19,861 bases of DNA from Muribaculaceae bacterium (lineage in GTDB: Bacteria > Bacteroidota > Bacteroidia > Bacteroidales > Muribaculaceae), in contig JAEDNZ010000012.1 in assembly GCA_016302215.1 (NCBI GenBank), forward strand, positions 1-19,861. Direction: 5' to 3'. This document shows positions 1 to 8,308 of this stretch, piece by piece. Position 1 is the first letter of the stretch. Each line of letters opens with the position of its first letter. A program made the translations under genes and the position numbers. The notes under the pieces were generated by a model, which had not been told where the DNA came from, did not search any database, and saw nothing but the letters and a program-made list of their open reading frames with translations.

Positions 1-1127
1 TTGTAGTACGACGAGTTGAGCGTGCGGCTGGCGGTATTGTACTCCTGCAGCAGGGCGCCGTCAGGGGCAAATAGCTTGCTGGTGGCAGAGCCCTCGGGCT
101 TCACGCCGTAGGCAAAGAAGTTGCCTTCTACGGTGAAGAGATTGAGCGTGTCAGGCTCGAAGCTGAGTTCGAGGCCGCCCCAACCGCCGTTGGCACGACT
201 CTTGGAGCTATTGGTGGAGAGGATGCGGTCGCCGGTGGTCTGATATGTGGCATCAGTGGTGGTGGTTGACTCGGTCTCGCGGGTGCTGTTGTTGAAATAT
301 CCGCCGTTGACTGAGAACACCACCTTGCCAAGCTGCGACGACAGCCACAGATTGGCGCCGGGCACCGGGTTGCGGTCATTGATGTAGGTTGACACAGATC
401 CTACTATGCCGTTAAGCTCTGACGAGCTGTCAGTGACGATATTGAGTATTGCGCCCACACCCTCGGCATCTTCGCGCGCCCCGGGGTCGGTGATGACCTC
501 CACGCGCTTGATAGTGGAGGCGGGGATAGCCTTGAATATCTCCTTGGCATTATTGGTGAAGGCGCTGTTAGGCCTGCCGTTTTTGTATATCTTAAAGTCT
601 GACGAACCGTTGACCTGTATGTTGCCATCGCCGTCGATTGTGACCATAGGCACCTTGCGCAGCACATCAATCAGGGGCGAGGTCTTGGAGTCCTGGTCAT
701 TTTTCACGTCATAGCCTATGCGGTCAATCTCTTTAATCACGAGGGGGCGCTGCGCCGTGACGGTAATCTCTGCGAGGGCCTGCGATGTAGGCTTGAGGGC
801 TATCGTGCCCAGGTCGGCCACGGGGGCGGCATCGCTGACGCTGAAGGCGCTCTCGCCCTGCTCTGAGTCCATGCCGGTGATGGTGATGCGGTAGTCGCCG
901 GCTGCGGGCAGCGTGGCTGCTATCACGCCGTCATCGCCGGTGACGGCGCCGGTCACCGGGCGCACGCTGTCAGTAGCGGCATAAATGCGGTATGTGGCAT
1001 ACATTGAGGGGGTGCCCACGCTATCCACGGCCACAGCCTTGACGCTGTAGGCGGTGCCCTCAGGCGCGGCAAAGGCCACAAGCGCCATGAGCGAGAGCAA
1101 GAAGGTGAGCAATGCTGATTTATTCAT
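1..1127 (-). CDS. TonB-dependent outer-membrane beta-barrel receptor, 3' end beyond window
   Basis: The frame is open from the ATG at 1127 to the left edge, giving 375 codons. The product begins with a signal peptide (MNKSALLTFLLSLMALVAFA, then APEG). A carboxypeptidase-regulatory-like beta-sandwich follows at about residues 22-115. Next is a TonB-box-like and plug segment with LAEITVTAQRP, LIDVLRKVPMVTIDGDG, IKRVEVITDPGAREDAEG and VGAILNIVT, and then the first barrel strands. This order and the KIYKNGRPNSAF segment match the Bacteroidetes outer-membrane beta-barrel family related to TonB-dependent receptors but distinct from SusC, whose signature is absent. It sits in the outer membrane; the substrate cannot be read from the sequence. 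It is co-directional with cinA but 194 bases separate them, so it probably has its own promoter. I found no exact TAnnTTTG element in that gap; the nearest has one extra base (1297-1305). Confidence 0.88.
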   Translation of the reverse strand, partial: MNKSALLTFLLSLMALVAFAAPEGTAYSVKAVAVDSVGTPSMYATYRIYAATDSVRPVTGAVTGDDGVIAATLPAAGDYRITITGMDSEQGESAFSVSDAAPVADLGTIALKPTSQALAEITVTAQRPLVIKEIDRIGYDVKNDQDSKTSPLIDVLRKVPMVTIDGDGNIQVNGSSDFKIYKNGRPNSAFTNNAKEIFKAIPASTIKRVEVITDPGAREDAEGVGAILNIVTDSSSELNGIVGSVSTYINDRNPVPGANLWLSSQLGKVVFSVNGGYFNNSTRETESTTTTDATYQTTGDRILSTNSSKSRANGGWGGLELSFEPDTLNLFTVEGNFFAYGVKPEGSATSKLFAPDGALLQEYNTASRTLNSSYY

Positions 1128-1321
1128 AATTTCTGATGAATGGATTGTTATGTCGTAAATTGATGTTGTCTGTAAGTGAGGCTTCCGGCTGTATCACATA
1201 CATAAGACGCAGCAATCTCTCATTTGTGACAGCGTAAGGCTAAAAAAATCGCCTCCGACCACCCACCATATTGGCAATCAGAGGATTATGTTATTACAAA
1301 AATTATTAACAACGAGCTTTG

Positions 1322-2560
1322 CTACCGCCTCAGCATACGCATCAGCATCAAGATAGCCTCAGTGGTGGCTCGGCCGATGACGCCGCTGCGGTCGCCCGGC
1401 AGGTGCAGCTCGCGCGCCTCTACCTGTCCGCAGCAATAGGCTGCTATCCACACCGTGCCCACAGGCTTACCGGGCGTGGCGCCGCCGGGGCCGGCTATGC
1501 CCGAGGTGGCGATGGCGCAGCAGCTGCCTGTGAGGCGGCTCACGCCGGCGGCCATCTGCTCTACGGTGGCGCGGCTCACGGCGCCGTCGGTGGCGAGGGT
1601 GTCATGGCTCACGCCGAGCACTCGCTCTTTGACCTCGTTGGAGTATGCCACCACAGATCCGCGATACACGTCAGAGCAGCCTGCCACCATGGTGATGGCA
1701 TGCGCCACATTGCCGCCGGTGCAGCTCTCGGCCGTGGCCACGTCATAGCCGCGGCTGCGCAGCAGCTCTATGAGCACCTCGGCGACGGAGGCATCGCCAT
1801 CGTGCACCATCAGTGGCCTCACCTCGGCGCGCAGCGACTCCAAGGCGGCGGCAAAGGTGGCCTCCAGCGCCGCCTCGTCGGCTGAGGCGCCATCGAGGCG
1901 CAGACGTATCAGCCCCGGCTGTGGCAGATATGCCAGATGCAGCGACGGCGGCAGCGAGGCCTCATAAGCTGATAATTGCTGCGCTAACTTTGACTCGCTA
2001 AGGCCGCTCACCAGCAGTGTGTGGTGGCGAAAGAACATATCCGGCGTAAAGCGCTTAGCCACAGCGGCCGACACCTCAGGCAGCATGCCCTCGGTCTCGA
2101 AAGGCACGCCCGGCATCGACACGAGCACCCTGCCGGCGCGCTCAAACCACATGATGGGCGCGGTGCCGTAGCGGTTTTGTATCACGCGGCAGCTCGTGGG
2201 CACCAAAGCCTGGTCAGCCGTCAGCACATTCATGGCTATGCCGCGCAGGGCAAAGACGCGCTCTATATTGGCCGTCACCTCAGCGTCGCGGCGCAGCTCG
2301 CCGCCGAAGATGCTCATCAGCACCTGCTTGGTGATATCGTCCTTGGTGGGGCCGAGGCCGCCGGTGGTGATGACCAGGTCAGACTGCTCCAGGCCGCGCT
2401 CCACGGCGGCGGATATTTGCAGGCCGTTGTCGCCCACGGTCTCTATCGAGGCCACTTGCCAGCCCATACGGCGGAATGTGCGCGCTACGGCGCCCGAATT
2501 GGTATCGGTGACCTGCCCAAGCAGTATCTCGTCGCCGATAATCACGATAGATAGTTTCAT
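1322..2560 (-). CDS. cinA: CinA family protein (MoCF-like domain plus nicotinamide-nucleotide amidase domain)
   Basis: This 412-residue protein has the usual two-domain CinA layout and length. The N-terminal molybdopterin-binding-like domain (about 1-170) carries GDEILLGQ at 9-16, TTGGLGPTKDD at 65-75 and MPGVPFE at 149-155. The C-terminal PncC-type domain (about 255-405) carries AESCTGG at 277-283 and TSGIAGPGG at 352-360, the conserved amidase region. The family recycles pyridine nucleotides by deamidating NMN to nicotinate mononucleotide; in some bacteria it is also DNA-damage or competence linked, which the sequence here cannot test. The ATG at 2560 places the conserved IVIIGDEIL immediately after the start. 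It lies 54 bases downstream of tsaD on the same strand and is probably the last gene of an operon read from about 4230. The domains are both intact. Confidence 0.93.
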   Translation of the reverse strand: MKLSIVIIGDEILLGQVTDTNSGAVARTFRRMGWQVASIETVGDNGLQISAAVERGLEQSDLVITTGGLGPTKDDITKQVLMSIFGGELRRDAEVTANIERVFALRGIAMNVLTADQALVPTSCRVIQNRYGTAPIMWFERAGRVLVSMPGVPFETEGMLPEVSAAVAKRFTPDMFFRHHTLLVSGLSESKLAQQLSAYEASLPPSLHLAYLPQPGLIRLRLDGASADEAALEATFAAALESLRAEVRPLMVHDGDASVAEVLIELLRSRGYDVATAESCTGGNVAHAITMVAGCSDVYRGSVVAYSNEVKERVLGVSHDTLATDGAVSRATVEQMAAGVSRLTGSCCAIATSGIAGPGGATPGKPVGTVWIAAYCCGQVEARELHLPGDRSGVIGRATTEAILMLMRMLRR

Positions 2561-2614
2561 CTTGATGATAGTATAATGATAACGCCCCGTCAGCGACTGC
2601 CGCAGCCGCCGCGC

Positions 2615-3637
2615 TCACACGGTGACGCGTGCATACGGAGCCGCCGAATATGGGCAGAACTCGCCTTGCAGGTACTTGAAATATCCGGCAATGGCCACCA
2701 TGGCGGCATTGTCGGTGGTGAAGGTGCGCTCGGGTATAAACGCCTCTATGCCGCGCTCCTCACAGAAAGCGGCCACGGCGGCTCTGACGCCTGAGTTGGC
2801 CGACACGCCACCGCCTATGGCCACCGTAGTGACGCCGGTGGCATCGACAGCCTTGGCGAGCTTGTCGAGCAGTATGTCTATGATGGTCTTTTGCAGCGAT
2901 GCCGCTAAGTCGGCGCGGTTGCGTTCCACAAAGTCAGGCTCTGCCTTGACAGCATCGCGCAGGGTGTATAGAAACGATGTCTTGAGCCCGCTGAAGCTGT
3001 AGTCCAGACCCGCGATGTGAGGCTTGGCAAATTTAAAGCGCGTGGCATCGCCCTCGGCGGCGAGGCGGTCAATCTGCGGCCCGCCGGGATAGGGCAGGCC
3101 CATTATCTTGGCGCATTTGTCAAAGGCCTCGCCGGCAGCATCGTCGATGGTGCGTCCCAACACCTCCATCTCGGCGGCGCTCTTGACCAGTATCAGCTGT
3201 GAGTTGCCGCCGGAGATGAGCAGACACAAGTAGGGAAATCGGGGCACACGGTCAGTAGGCTCACGCCGCACAAAATGCGACAACACATGGCCGTGGAGGT
3301 GATTGACATCTACGATGGGCACTCTCAGCCCCAGCGACAGCCCCTTGGCAAAGCTCGTGCCCACGAGCAGCGACCCCAACAGGCCGGGGCCGCGCGTAAA
3401 CGCTATCGCCGACAGCTCGCGCTTGTCAATGCCGGCGCGGCGCAGCGCCGTGGCCACCACGGGCACTATATTCTGCTGGTGGGCGCGCGATGCCAGCTCG
3501 GGCACTACACCGCCATACTCCTCGTGCACGCTCTGTGAGGCTATCACATTGCTCAGCAGCACGCCGTCGCGAATGACGGCCGCCGAGGTGTCATCGCATG
3601 ATGACTCTATGCCTAATATCGTTATTCCTTGAGCCAT
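2615..3637 (-). CDS. tsaD: tRNA N6-adenosine threonylcarbamoyltransferase TsaD
   Basis: The product transfers the threonylcarbamoyl group from TC-AMP to A37 of ANN-decoding tRNAs, working in the cytoplasm with TsaB and TsaE (not in this window). The 340-residue length is normal. It starts MAQGITILGIESSCDDTSAA, the family signature. The metal-binding HxxxH is at His113-His117 in NHLHGH. The ASKHA nucleotide-binding motif ISGGNSQLIL is at 141-150, IDDAAGEAFDK at 164-174, and GGGVSANSGVRA lies in the last quarter. All expected residues are present. It begins 21 bases after the small barrel protein gene on the same strand and is followed by cinA, so the three are probably co-transcribed. TsaD is normally essential, so the operon should be constitutively expressed. 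Confidence 0.96.
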   Translation of the reverse strand: MAQGITILGIESSCDDTSAAVIRDGVLLSNVIASQSVHEEYGGVVPELASRAHQQNIVPVVATALRRAGIDKRELSAIAFTRGPGLLGSLLVGTSFAKGLSLGLRVPIVDVNHLHGHVLSHFVRREPTDRVPRFPYLCLLISGGNSQLILVKSAAEMEVLGRTIDDAAGEAFDKCAKIMGLPYPGGPQIDRLAAEGDATRFKFAKPHIAGLDYSFSGLKTSFLYTLRDAVKAEPDFVERNRADLAASLQKTIIDILLDKLAKAVDATGVTTVAIGGGVSANSGVRAAVAAFCEERGIEAFIPERTFTTDNAAMVAIAGYFKYLQGEFCPYSAAPYARVTV

Positions 3638-3658
3638 TGTCTCTAATGCTCAGCGTTA

Positions 3659-4180
3659 CTAAAAGACGTATGCGATGCCGAGCCCTACCTGAGCGTGGCT
3701 ATAGGTCTTGATGAGCAGATAGCGCGCCTCCAGTGAGAGCTTCAGCGTTGATGAGCACCGCAGCTCAAAGCCGGCACCGAAGTTGGCGCCGAAGCGGTTG
3801 TCGTGAGTGGTCACATCTTTCTGCTGGGCATAGTCGGCGCCGCTGATATGCTGCGCCCATGACGAGTAGCCCACACCGGCCAGCGGGTAGAGCACCACCT
3901 TGTCAGAGCCGATGCCGAAGGGCAGATGCACGTTGAGGTCCAGCAGGAAGGCATCTCTGTCGTGATGACGGAAGACACAGGCCACCTCAGGCGCTATCCT
4001 CACATGGCGGCTGAAGGAGTATTGAAACGACAAGCCGGCCAGCACCGAGGTGTTCTCAGAGACAAAGGCTATGCGCGGCCCCAGCGATTTCTCGCCCTTG
4101 CGCAGCTGTGCCGAAGCGTCAGGCGCGGACAGCACGCAAAGCAACATCACTATTACAATCGTTCGGATAATGTGTTTCAT
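3659..4180 (-). CDS. Small outer-membrane beta-barrel protein (porin-like)
   Basis: This 173-residue protein starts with a clear signal peptide (hydrophobic IIRTIVIVMLLCVL, predicted cleavage after DASA). The rest alternates polar and hydrophobic residues in strand-length runs, for example VRIAPEVACVF, DLNVHLPF, KVVLYPLAGVGYSSW and GANFGAGFELR. It ends in Phe (GLGIAYVF), the classic C-terminal signature for outer-membrane barrel insertion. It resembles the eight-stranded OmpA/OmpX-like or porin-family proteins common in Bacteroidetes; no peptidoglycan-binding domain is present. It is the first gene of the run leading into tsaD and cinA and has an exact -7 element 55 bases upstream. Substrate and function are unknown. 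Confidence 0.85.
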   Translation of the reverse strand: MKHIIRTIVIVMLLCVLSAPDASAQLRKGEKSLGPRIAFVSENTSVLAGLSFQYSFSRHVRIAPEVACVFRHHDRDAFLLDLNVHLPFGIGSDKVVLYPLAGVGYSSWAQHISGADYAQQKDVTTHDNRFGANFGAGFELRCSSTLKLSLEARYLLIKTYSHAQVGLGIAYVF

Positions 4181-4234
4181 ATATTATGTAGTTTGCTTAT
4201 TATTATTAAGGAGATGTGGGGGAGAATTGTAGTG

Positions 4235-4242
4235 CAAAGTTA
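4235..4242 (-). promoter_or_regulatory. Bacteroidetes -7 promoter element for the barrel-tsaD-cinA run
   Basis: The minus strand reads TAACTTTG, an exact match to TAnnTTTG, the -7 element of the Bacteroidetes primary sigma factor. It is 55 bases upstream of the ATG at 4180. The -33 element is poor: around 4262-4266 the minus strand reads TGTG/TGTT where TTTG would be expected. A transcript starting near 4228 would have a leader of about 48 bases. Confidence 0.55.
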
Positions 4243-4521
4243 TACATATTTTTTAATAACACAGCCCTCTGACAGCATATTATTTCCATATTATTTCTAC
4301 CGAAAAGCCCTCCGGCGCATCTACCACGATAGATACGGTATATTTATGGGTTAATATTGGTTAAAATTAAGCTATCATTCCGTTTTTTACTCCGGTTTCC
4401 GCCTCCAATGGCTATCTCGCTGTTATTGTCACTGATAAATTTATGTTTATAAATATTAACGAGGCACGAGTGCAAGCATTTTATGTCTTTTGCACGCCTT
4501 TTGAGCCCTCAAAGCTTATGA

Positions 4522-4544
4522 GTTGTAAAATTATGTTTTATAAC
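4522..4544. repeat. Inverted repeat, 9-bp arms, 5-base centre
   Basis: GTTGTAAAA at 4522-4530 is the reverse complement of TTTTATAAC at 4536-4544 except for one G-T pair. It could be an operator dyad or an RNA hairpin in the susC leader, about 330 bases before the start codon. Confidence 0.4.
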
Positions 4545-4617
4545 ATACTCGTTTTTGGAGTTAAAATTTGTAAACAAACCAATAGCTTTAAAAAAGATTA
4601 ATTAAATTAGCGCCGTG

Positions 4618-4639
4618 AATTGCAAACTTGTGTGCAATT
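4618..4639. repeat. Inverted repeat, perfect 7-bp arms, 8-base centre
   Basis: AATTGCA at 4618-4624 is the perfect reverse complement of TGCAATT at 4633-4639. It shares the hexamer GTGCAA (4632-4637) with the dyad at 4470-4495, which suggests a repeated recognition element. Function unknown. Confidence 0.4.
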
Positions 4640-4870
4640 ACATTCAAATTTTTAACCACTAACTAAAACAAACAATAACATCATTCACAAAAATTACACT
4701 TACATTATCGAGAAAAGCAACTAACTATCAACGCAGTAACAAAAAATTCAATCAACCCAATTAACCCAGTAGCCAAAGCGCGCGATATCAAAGTCTCACT
4801 CTCGCCCCGGCGAGCCGCACGACAGAGAGCTCAAGCGCAGAGGCAAAAAAAATCAATCAACATTACTTAT

Positions 4871-7800
4871 ATGAGAAAACATCTATTTGTGACTCTGTTG
4901 TTGACTTGTGGTATGCCACTGAGCGGCACCTTCGCTGCTTATGCAAACCCCGAGCCCCAATCGCAAAGTCAGGCGGCCGTTACCATCAACGGTACCGTCC
5001 TCGATGAAAACAATGAGCCCGTGATTGGCGCAAGTGTCTTTCAGAAAGGAGTTTCAAGCAATGCTGCCGCTACCGATGTCAACGGCCACTTTGCTATCCG
5101 TGTTAAGCCCGGCACTAAGCTCACTGTCAGCTATGTCGGCTATAAGTCTATCGACGTTGCCGCCGCCAACGGCATGAACGTCTATCTCCAGCCCACCACC
5201 GAAATGCTCAACGAACTCGTGGCTGTGGGCTATGGCTCGCAGAAGCGTGCCAACCTCACCGGCGCTGTTGCCACCGTCGATGTTGAAAAAGTTATGGATA
5301 GCCGCTCGGTGACCGACGTGACCAAGGCTCTCCAAGGTGCTGTCCCCGGTCTTACCATCACAAACGCTAATGGTGAGATTAATGGCACTCCCACTATTAA
5401 AATTCGTGGCACAGGTACCTTGTCTAACAACCAGACATCTAAGCCTTTGATTGTTGTCGATGGTGTCGTTACAGAGGATATCTCATTCCTCAACCCCAAT
5501 GATATCGCCGACATTTCAGTGCTTAAAGATGCTGCTTCAGCCTCTATTTATGGTACTCGCGCTGCCTTCGGTGTGATACTTATCACCACCAAGACTTCTA
5601 CCGCCAAGGATCGCGTATCTATTTCTTACACCAACAACTTTGCATGGAGCCAGGCCACTACATTGGCTGAGTATCCTACCGTTTACAACCAAGTTAAGGC
5701 CCTCACCGAAGGCAACCTCTGCTCCGGTGGCGAGCTCGGCCTCTTCGGTATGGATCCCTGGGAGACCATGAAGTATGCCGAACTGTGGCGTCAGCAGAAT
5801 GGCGGCCAGCGCGCCGGTTATCGCGAGATGATGCCTTACGTTGACGATGAGCACGTCGGCGACTACAAGCTCCTCGACAATGGCACAGGCCTCTATTACG
5901 CTGATTGGGACGTGGCAGGCATTATGTTCAACAACGCTGCTCCTTCTAACTACCACAACGTAAGCCTCGAAGGCGTCAGCGGCAAGACCAGCTATCGCCT
6001 CTCATTCGGTTACAGCCACAAGCAGGATCTCATGGCATTTAACCCTGCCAAGATGAACCGCTATAATGCTGTCGGCAACATTTCTACCGAAATATTCTCT
6101 TGGTTGAAAGCCGGTGTTCGTTTCAGCTTCACCGAGAAAGATTATTCAGCTCCCTACAACGTGCGTGGCGATTATCTCTACATGTGGCGTTGGGGTTCTT
6201 ATTTTGGCCCCTACGGATATCAGCGTGACGATGAAGGCAACATCGTAGATTTCCGCAACGATATCGCTTACCGCAAGCAAGGCGGCACCACCAAGGACAG
6301 CGCTACCCAGACCCGTATCACCGCCTTTATGGATGCCAACATATTCAAGGGCTTCACCCTCCACGGTGACTTCACCTACGATATGCAGAACCTTATCAAC
6401 ACCACCGCCTATATGCCCGTATATGGCTACAACTCTTGGGGCAACATCGAGGAGCCGTCTTACATCGTGCCCGTAAGCTGGGCTGACGCTCGCCAGACCA
6501 ACACCAAGCAGGATATGTGGACCATGAACGTATATGGCACCTACGACCACACTTTCTTCAACGACCTCAACCTCAAAGTCATGGTCGGTGGTACTGCTGA
6601 AAAGCAAGACTACAACTACCTCTACGCCAAGCGTGATGAACTCCTCGATATCAACCTCCCGAACATCGGTTTGACCACCGGCGGCTCTGACAAGACGGGC
6701 TACACCATCAGCAACGTCATCACCCACCGCGCTACCGCCGGCTTCTTCGGCCGTATCAACCTTGACTACAAGGGCATCTACCTCTTCGAGTTCAACGGCC
6801 GCTATGATGGCTCTTCTAACTTCCCCGCCAACGACCAGTGGGCATTCTTCCCCTCAGGTTCTATCGGCTATCGCTTCTCTGAAGAAAACTACTTCAAGGG
6901 CATCAAGGACGTTTGGAGCAATGGTAAGCTGCGCGCTTCTTACGGCTCTATCGGTAACGAAGCTGTTGGCGACTACAAGTTCCTTTCTGTAATCAACGGC
7001 CCGTACTCAGGCTCATGGCTCACCGCCGGCGGCGCTGCCCTCAGCTACGCCAACATGCCTACCCTGGTATCCAATACCCTCACTTGGGAGCGCGTAACCA
7101 CTCTCGACATCGGTGCTGACCTCGGTTTCTTCAACAACTCACTCACCGCATCGTTTGACTGGTACTCTCGCAAGACCGAGGATATGCTCGGCCCGGGTGC
7201 TGACCTCCCCGCCACCCTCGGCGCTGCCGCTCCTTATGGCAACAATGGTACCCTCCGCACCAACGGTTGGGAACTTGCCCTCGGCTGGAACCACTCATTC
7301 GGCGAAGCTGACATCTACATCAACGCCACTTTGGCTGACGCCCGCACCAAGATCGTAAGCTGGCGCAACGACACCGGCAAGCTCTACTCTTGGATACCCG
7401 GTCAGAACAACTTCACTGAAGGCGGTTACTACGGCGACATCTACGGCTTCGAGACCGACCGCTACTTTGACTACGGCGACCTCAACGCTGACGGCACCAC
7501 CAAGCTCGACCAGACTGCCCTCGAAAGCGGCTCATTCAAATATGGCGTCGGCGACATCATGTTCAAAGACCTCGACGGCAACGGCCGCATCGACTTCGGT
7601 GACCCCGACATGAAAGACGAAGACGGCAACCTCATACCTATCGGCACTCAGCGCAACCACGGCGACCTCAAGGTCATCGGCAACGCTATGCCTCGCTATG
7701 AGTATTCATTCCGCCTGGGTGGTGCTTGGAAAGGCTTCGACATCGACATGTTCTTCCAGGGTGTCGGCAAGCGCAACATGTGGTTCACATCATCATTCGT

Positions 7801-8287
7801 TATCCCCTTCGCTCGCGGCACGGATGCTATCTATGCTAACCAGACCTCTTACAACGAGCAAGTTATCGACTTTGACAACCAGTGCCTCACCGGTGAAATC
7901 CGCGTGGACCAGAACAACGACTATCCTCGCCTCTATCCCGGCGCAGGTGGCCAGGGCCGCCTCAGCGGTATCAACGCCGGTTGTTACAACTTCTATCCGC
8001 AGAGCCGCTATCTGATGAACATGGCCTACCTGCGCTTCAAGACCCTGACCGTGGGCTACACCCTGCCTCAAGAGCTCACCCGCAAGGCTCTCATCCAGAA
8101 AGCTCGCATCTACTTCAGCGCCGACAACCTCGCGCTCCTCTACAACGGCATGAAGAATTATCCTCTTGACCCCGAAATCGCCACCGGCGGCGCGGGCACT
8201 GAGTCTGCGATGAGCGGTAACGGCTATTTCGGACGCACCACTCCTATGCCCCGCACTTTCTCGTTCGGCTTGCAAGTTACATTCTAA
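4871..8287 (+). CDS. SusC/RagA family TonB-linked outer-membrane transporter
   Basis: This 1138-residue protein imports a nutrient (often an oligosaccharide or peptide) across the outer membrane with the SusD-like lipoprotein encoded next to it. A signal peptide occupies about residues 1-25 (cleavage near FAAYA). A carboxypeptidase-regulatory-like domain follows at about 38-108. The SusC signature LVAVGYGSQKR is at 116-126 and the plug at about 130-245, ending in LKDAASASIYGTRAAFG and ILITTK. The rest is the barrel, ending in FGLQVTF with the usual terminal Phe. A DLDGNGRIDFGDPDM loop, common in the family, lies near residue 900. Length is typical. The first 270 or so codons use more T-ending codons than the strongly C-ending remainder. 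The susD homologue starts 21 bases downstream. Substrate cannot be inferred. Confidence 0.96.
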   Translation: MRKHLFVTLLLTCGMPLSGTFAAYANPEPQSQSQAAVTINGTVLDENNEPVIGASVFQKGVSSNAAATDVNGHFAIRVKPGTKLTVSYVGYKSIDVAAANGMNVYLQPTTEMLNELVAVGYGSQKRANLTGAVATVDVEKVMDSRSVTDVTKALQGAVPGLTITNANGEINGTPTIKIRGTGTLSNNQTSKPLIVVDGVVTEDISFLNPNDIADISVLKDAASASIYGTRAAFGVILITTKTSTAKDRVSISYTNNFAWSQATTLAEYPTVYNQVKALTEGNLCSGGELGLFGMDPWETMKYAELWRQQNGGQRAGYREMMPYVDDEHVGDYKLLDNGTGLYYADWDVAGIMFNNAAPSNYHNVSLEGVSGKTSYRLSFGYSHKQDLMAFNPAKMNRYNAVGNISTEIFSWLKAGVRFSFTEKDYSAPYNVRGDYLYMWRWGSYFGPYGYQRDDEGNIVDFRNDIAYRKQGGTTKDSATQTRITAFMDANIFKGFTLHGDFTYDMQNLINTTAYMPVYGYNSWGNIEEPSYIVPVSWADARQTNTKQDMWTMNVYGTYDHTFFNDLNLKVMVGGTAEKQDYNYLYAKRDELLDINLPNIGLTTGGSDKTGYTISNVITHRATAGFFGRINLDYKGIYLFEFNGRYDGSSNFPANDQWAFFPSGSIGYRFSEENYFKGIKDVWSNGKLRASYGSIGNEAVGDYKFLSVINGPYSGSWLTAGGAALSYANMPTLVSNTLTWERVTTLDIGADLGFFNNSLTASFDWYSRKTEDMLGPGADLPATLGAAAPYGNNGTLRTNGWELALGWNHSFGEADIYINATLADARTKIVSWRNDTGKLYSWIPGQNNFTEGGYYGDIYGFETDRYFDYGDLNADGTTKLDQTALESGSFKYGVGDIMFKDLDGNGRIDFGDPDMKDEDGNLIPIGTQRNHGDLKVIGNAMPRYEYSFRLGGAWKGFDIDMFFQGVGKRNMWFTSSFVIPFARGTDAIYANQTSYNEQVIDFDNQCLTGEIRVDQNNDYPRLYPGAGGQGRLSGINAGCYNFYPQSRYLMNMAYLRFKTLTVGYTLPQELTRKALIQKARIYFSADNLALLYNGMKNYPLDPEIATGGAGTESAMSGNGYFGRTTPMPRTFSFGLQVTF

Positions 8288-8308
8288 CACAAAACACGAA
8301 TTTCAATT

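Larger units (their letters stand above)
4246..4870 (+). promoter_or_regulatory. AT-rich regulatory and leader region upstream of susC
   Basis: These 625 bases contain no convincing gene. No exact TAnnTTTG lies on the plus strand; the nearest is TAAAATTTG at 4562-4570, with one extra base. Three dyads cluster before susC. GTGCAA at 4470-4475 pairs with TTGCAC at 4490-4495. GTTGTAAAA at 4522-4530 pairs with TTTTATAAC at 4536-4544, with one G-T mismatch. AATTGCA at 4618-4624 pairs with TGCAATT at 4633-4639. From about 4640 to 4870 the plus strand is A/C-rich and G-poor, consistent with an unstructured 5' leader. Long leaders before susC are typical of Bacteroidetes nutrient-uptake loci; which factor binds here is unknown. 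Confidence 0.45.

Noticed and set aside
1128..1321. Promoter or terminator between cinA and the left-edge receptor
   Set aside because: A T-run on the minus strand near 1242-1248 has no strong stem before it, and no exact TAnnTTTG occurs; nothing could be supported.
1319..2618. Long plus-strand frames opposite cinA, such as 1319-1885 and 2021-2554
   Set aside because: Both lie opposite a clearly recognised gene, have low-complexity Ala/His/Gly/Arg composition, and show no domain; they are antisense shadows of C-rich codon use.
6146..6727. A 193-residue minus-strand frame inside susC
   Set aside because: Val/Asp/Gly-rich composition is the reverse-complement image of susC codons; no independent signal.
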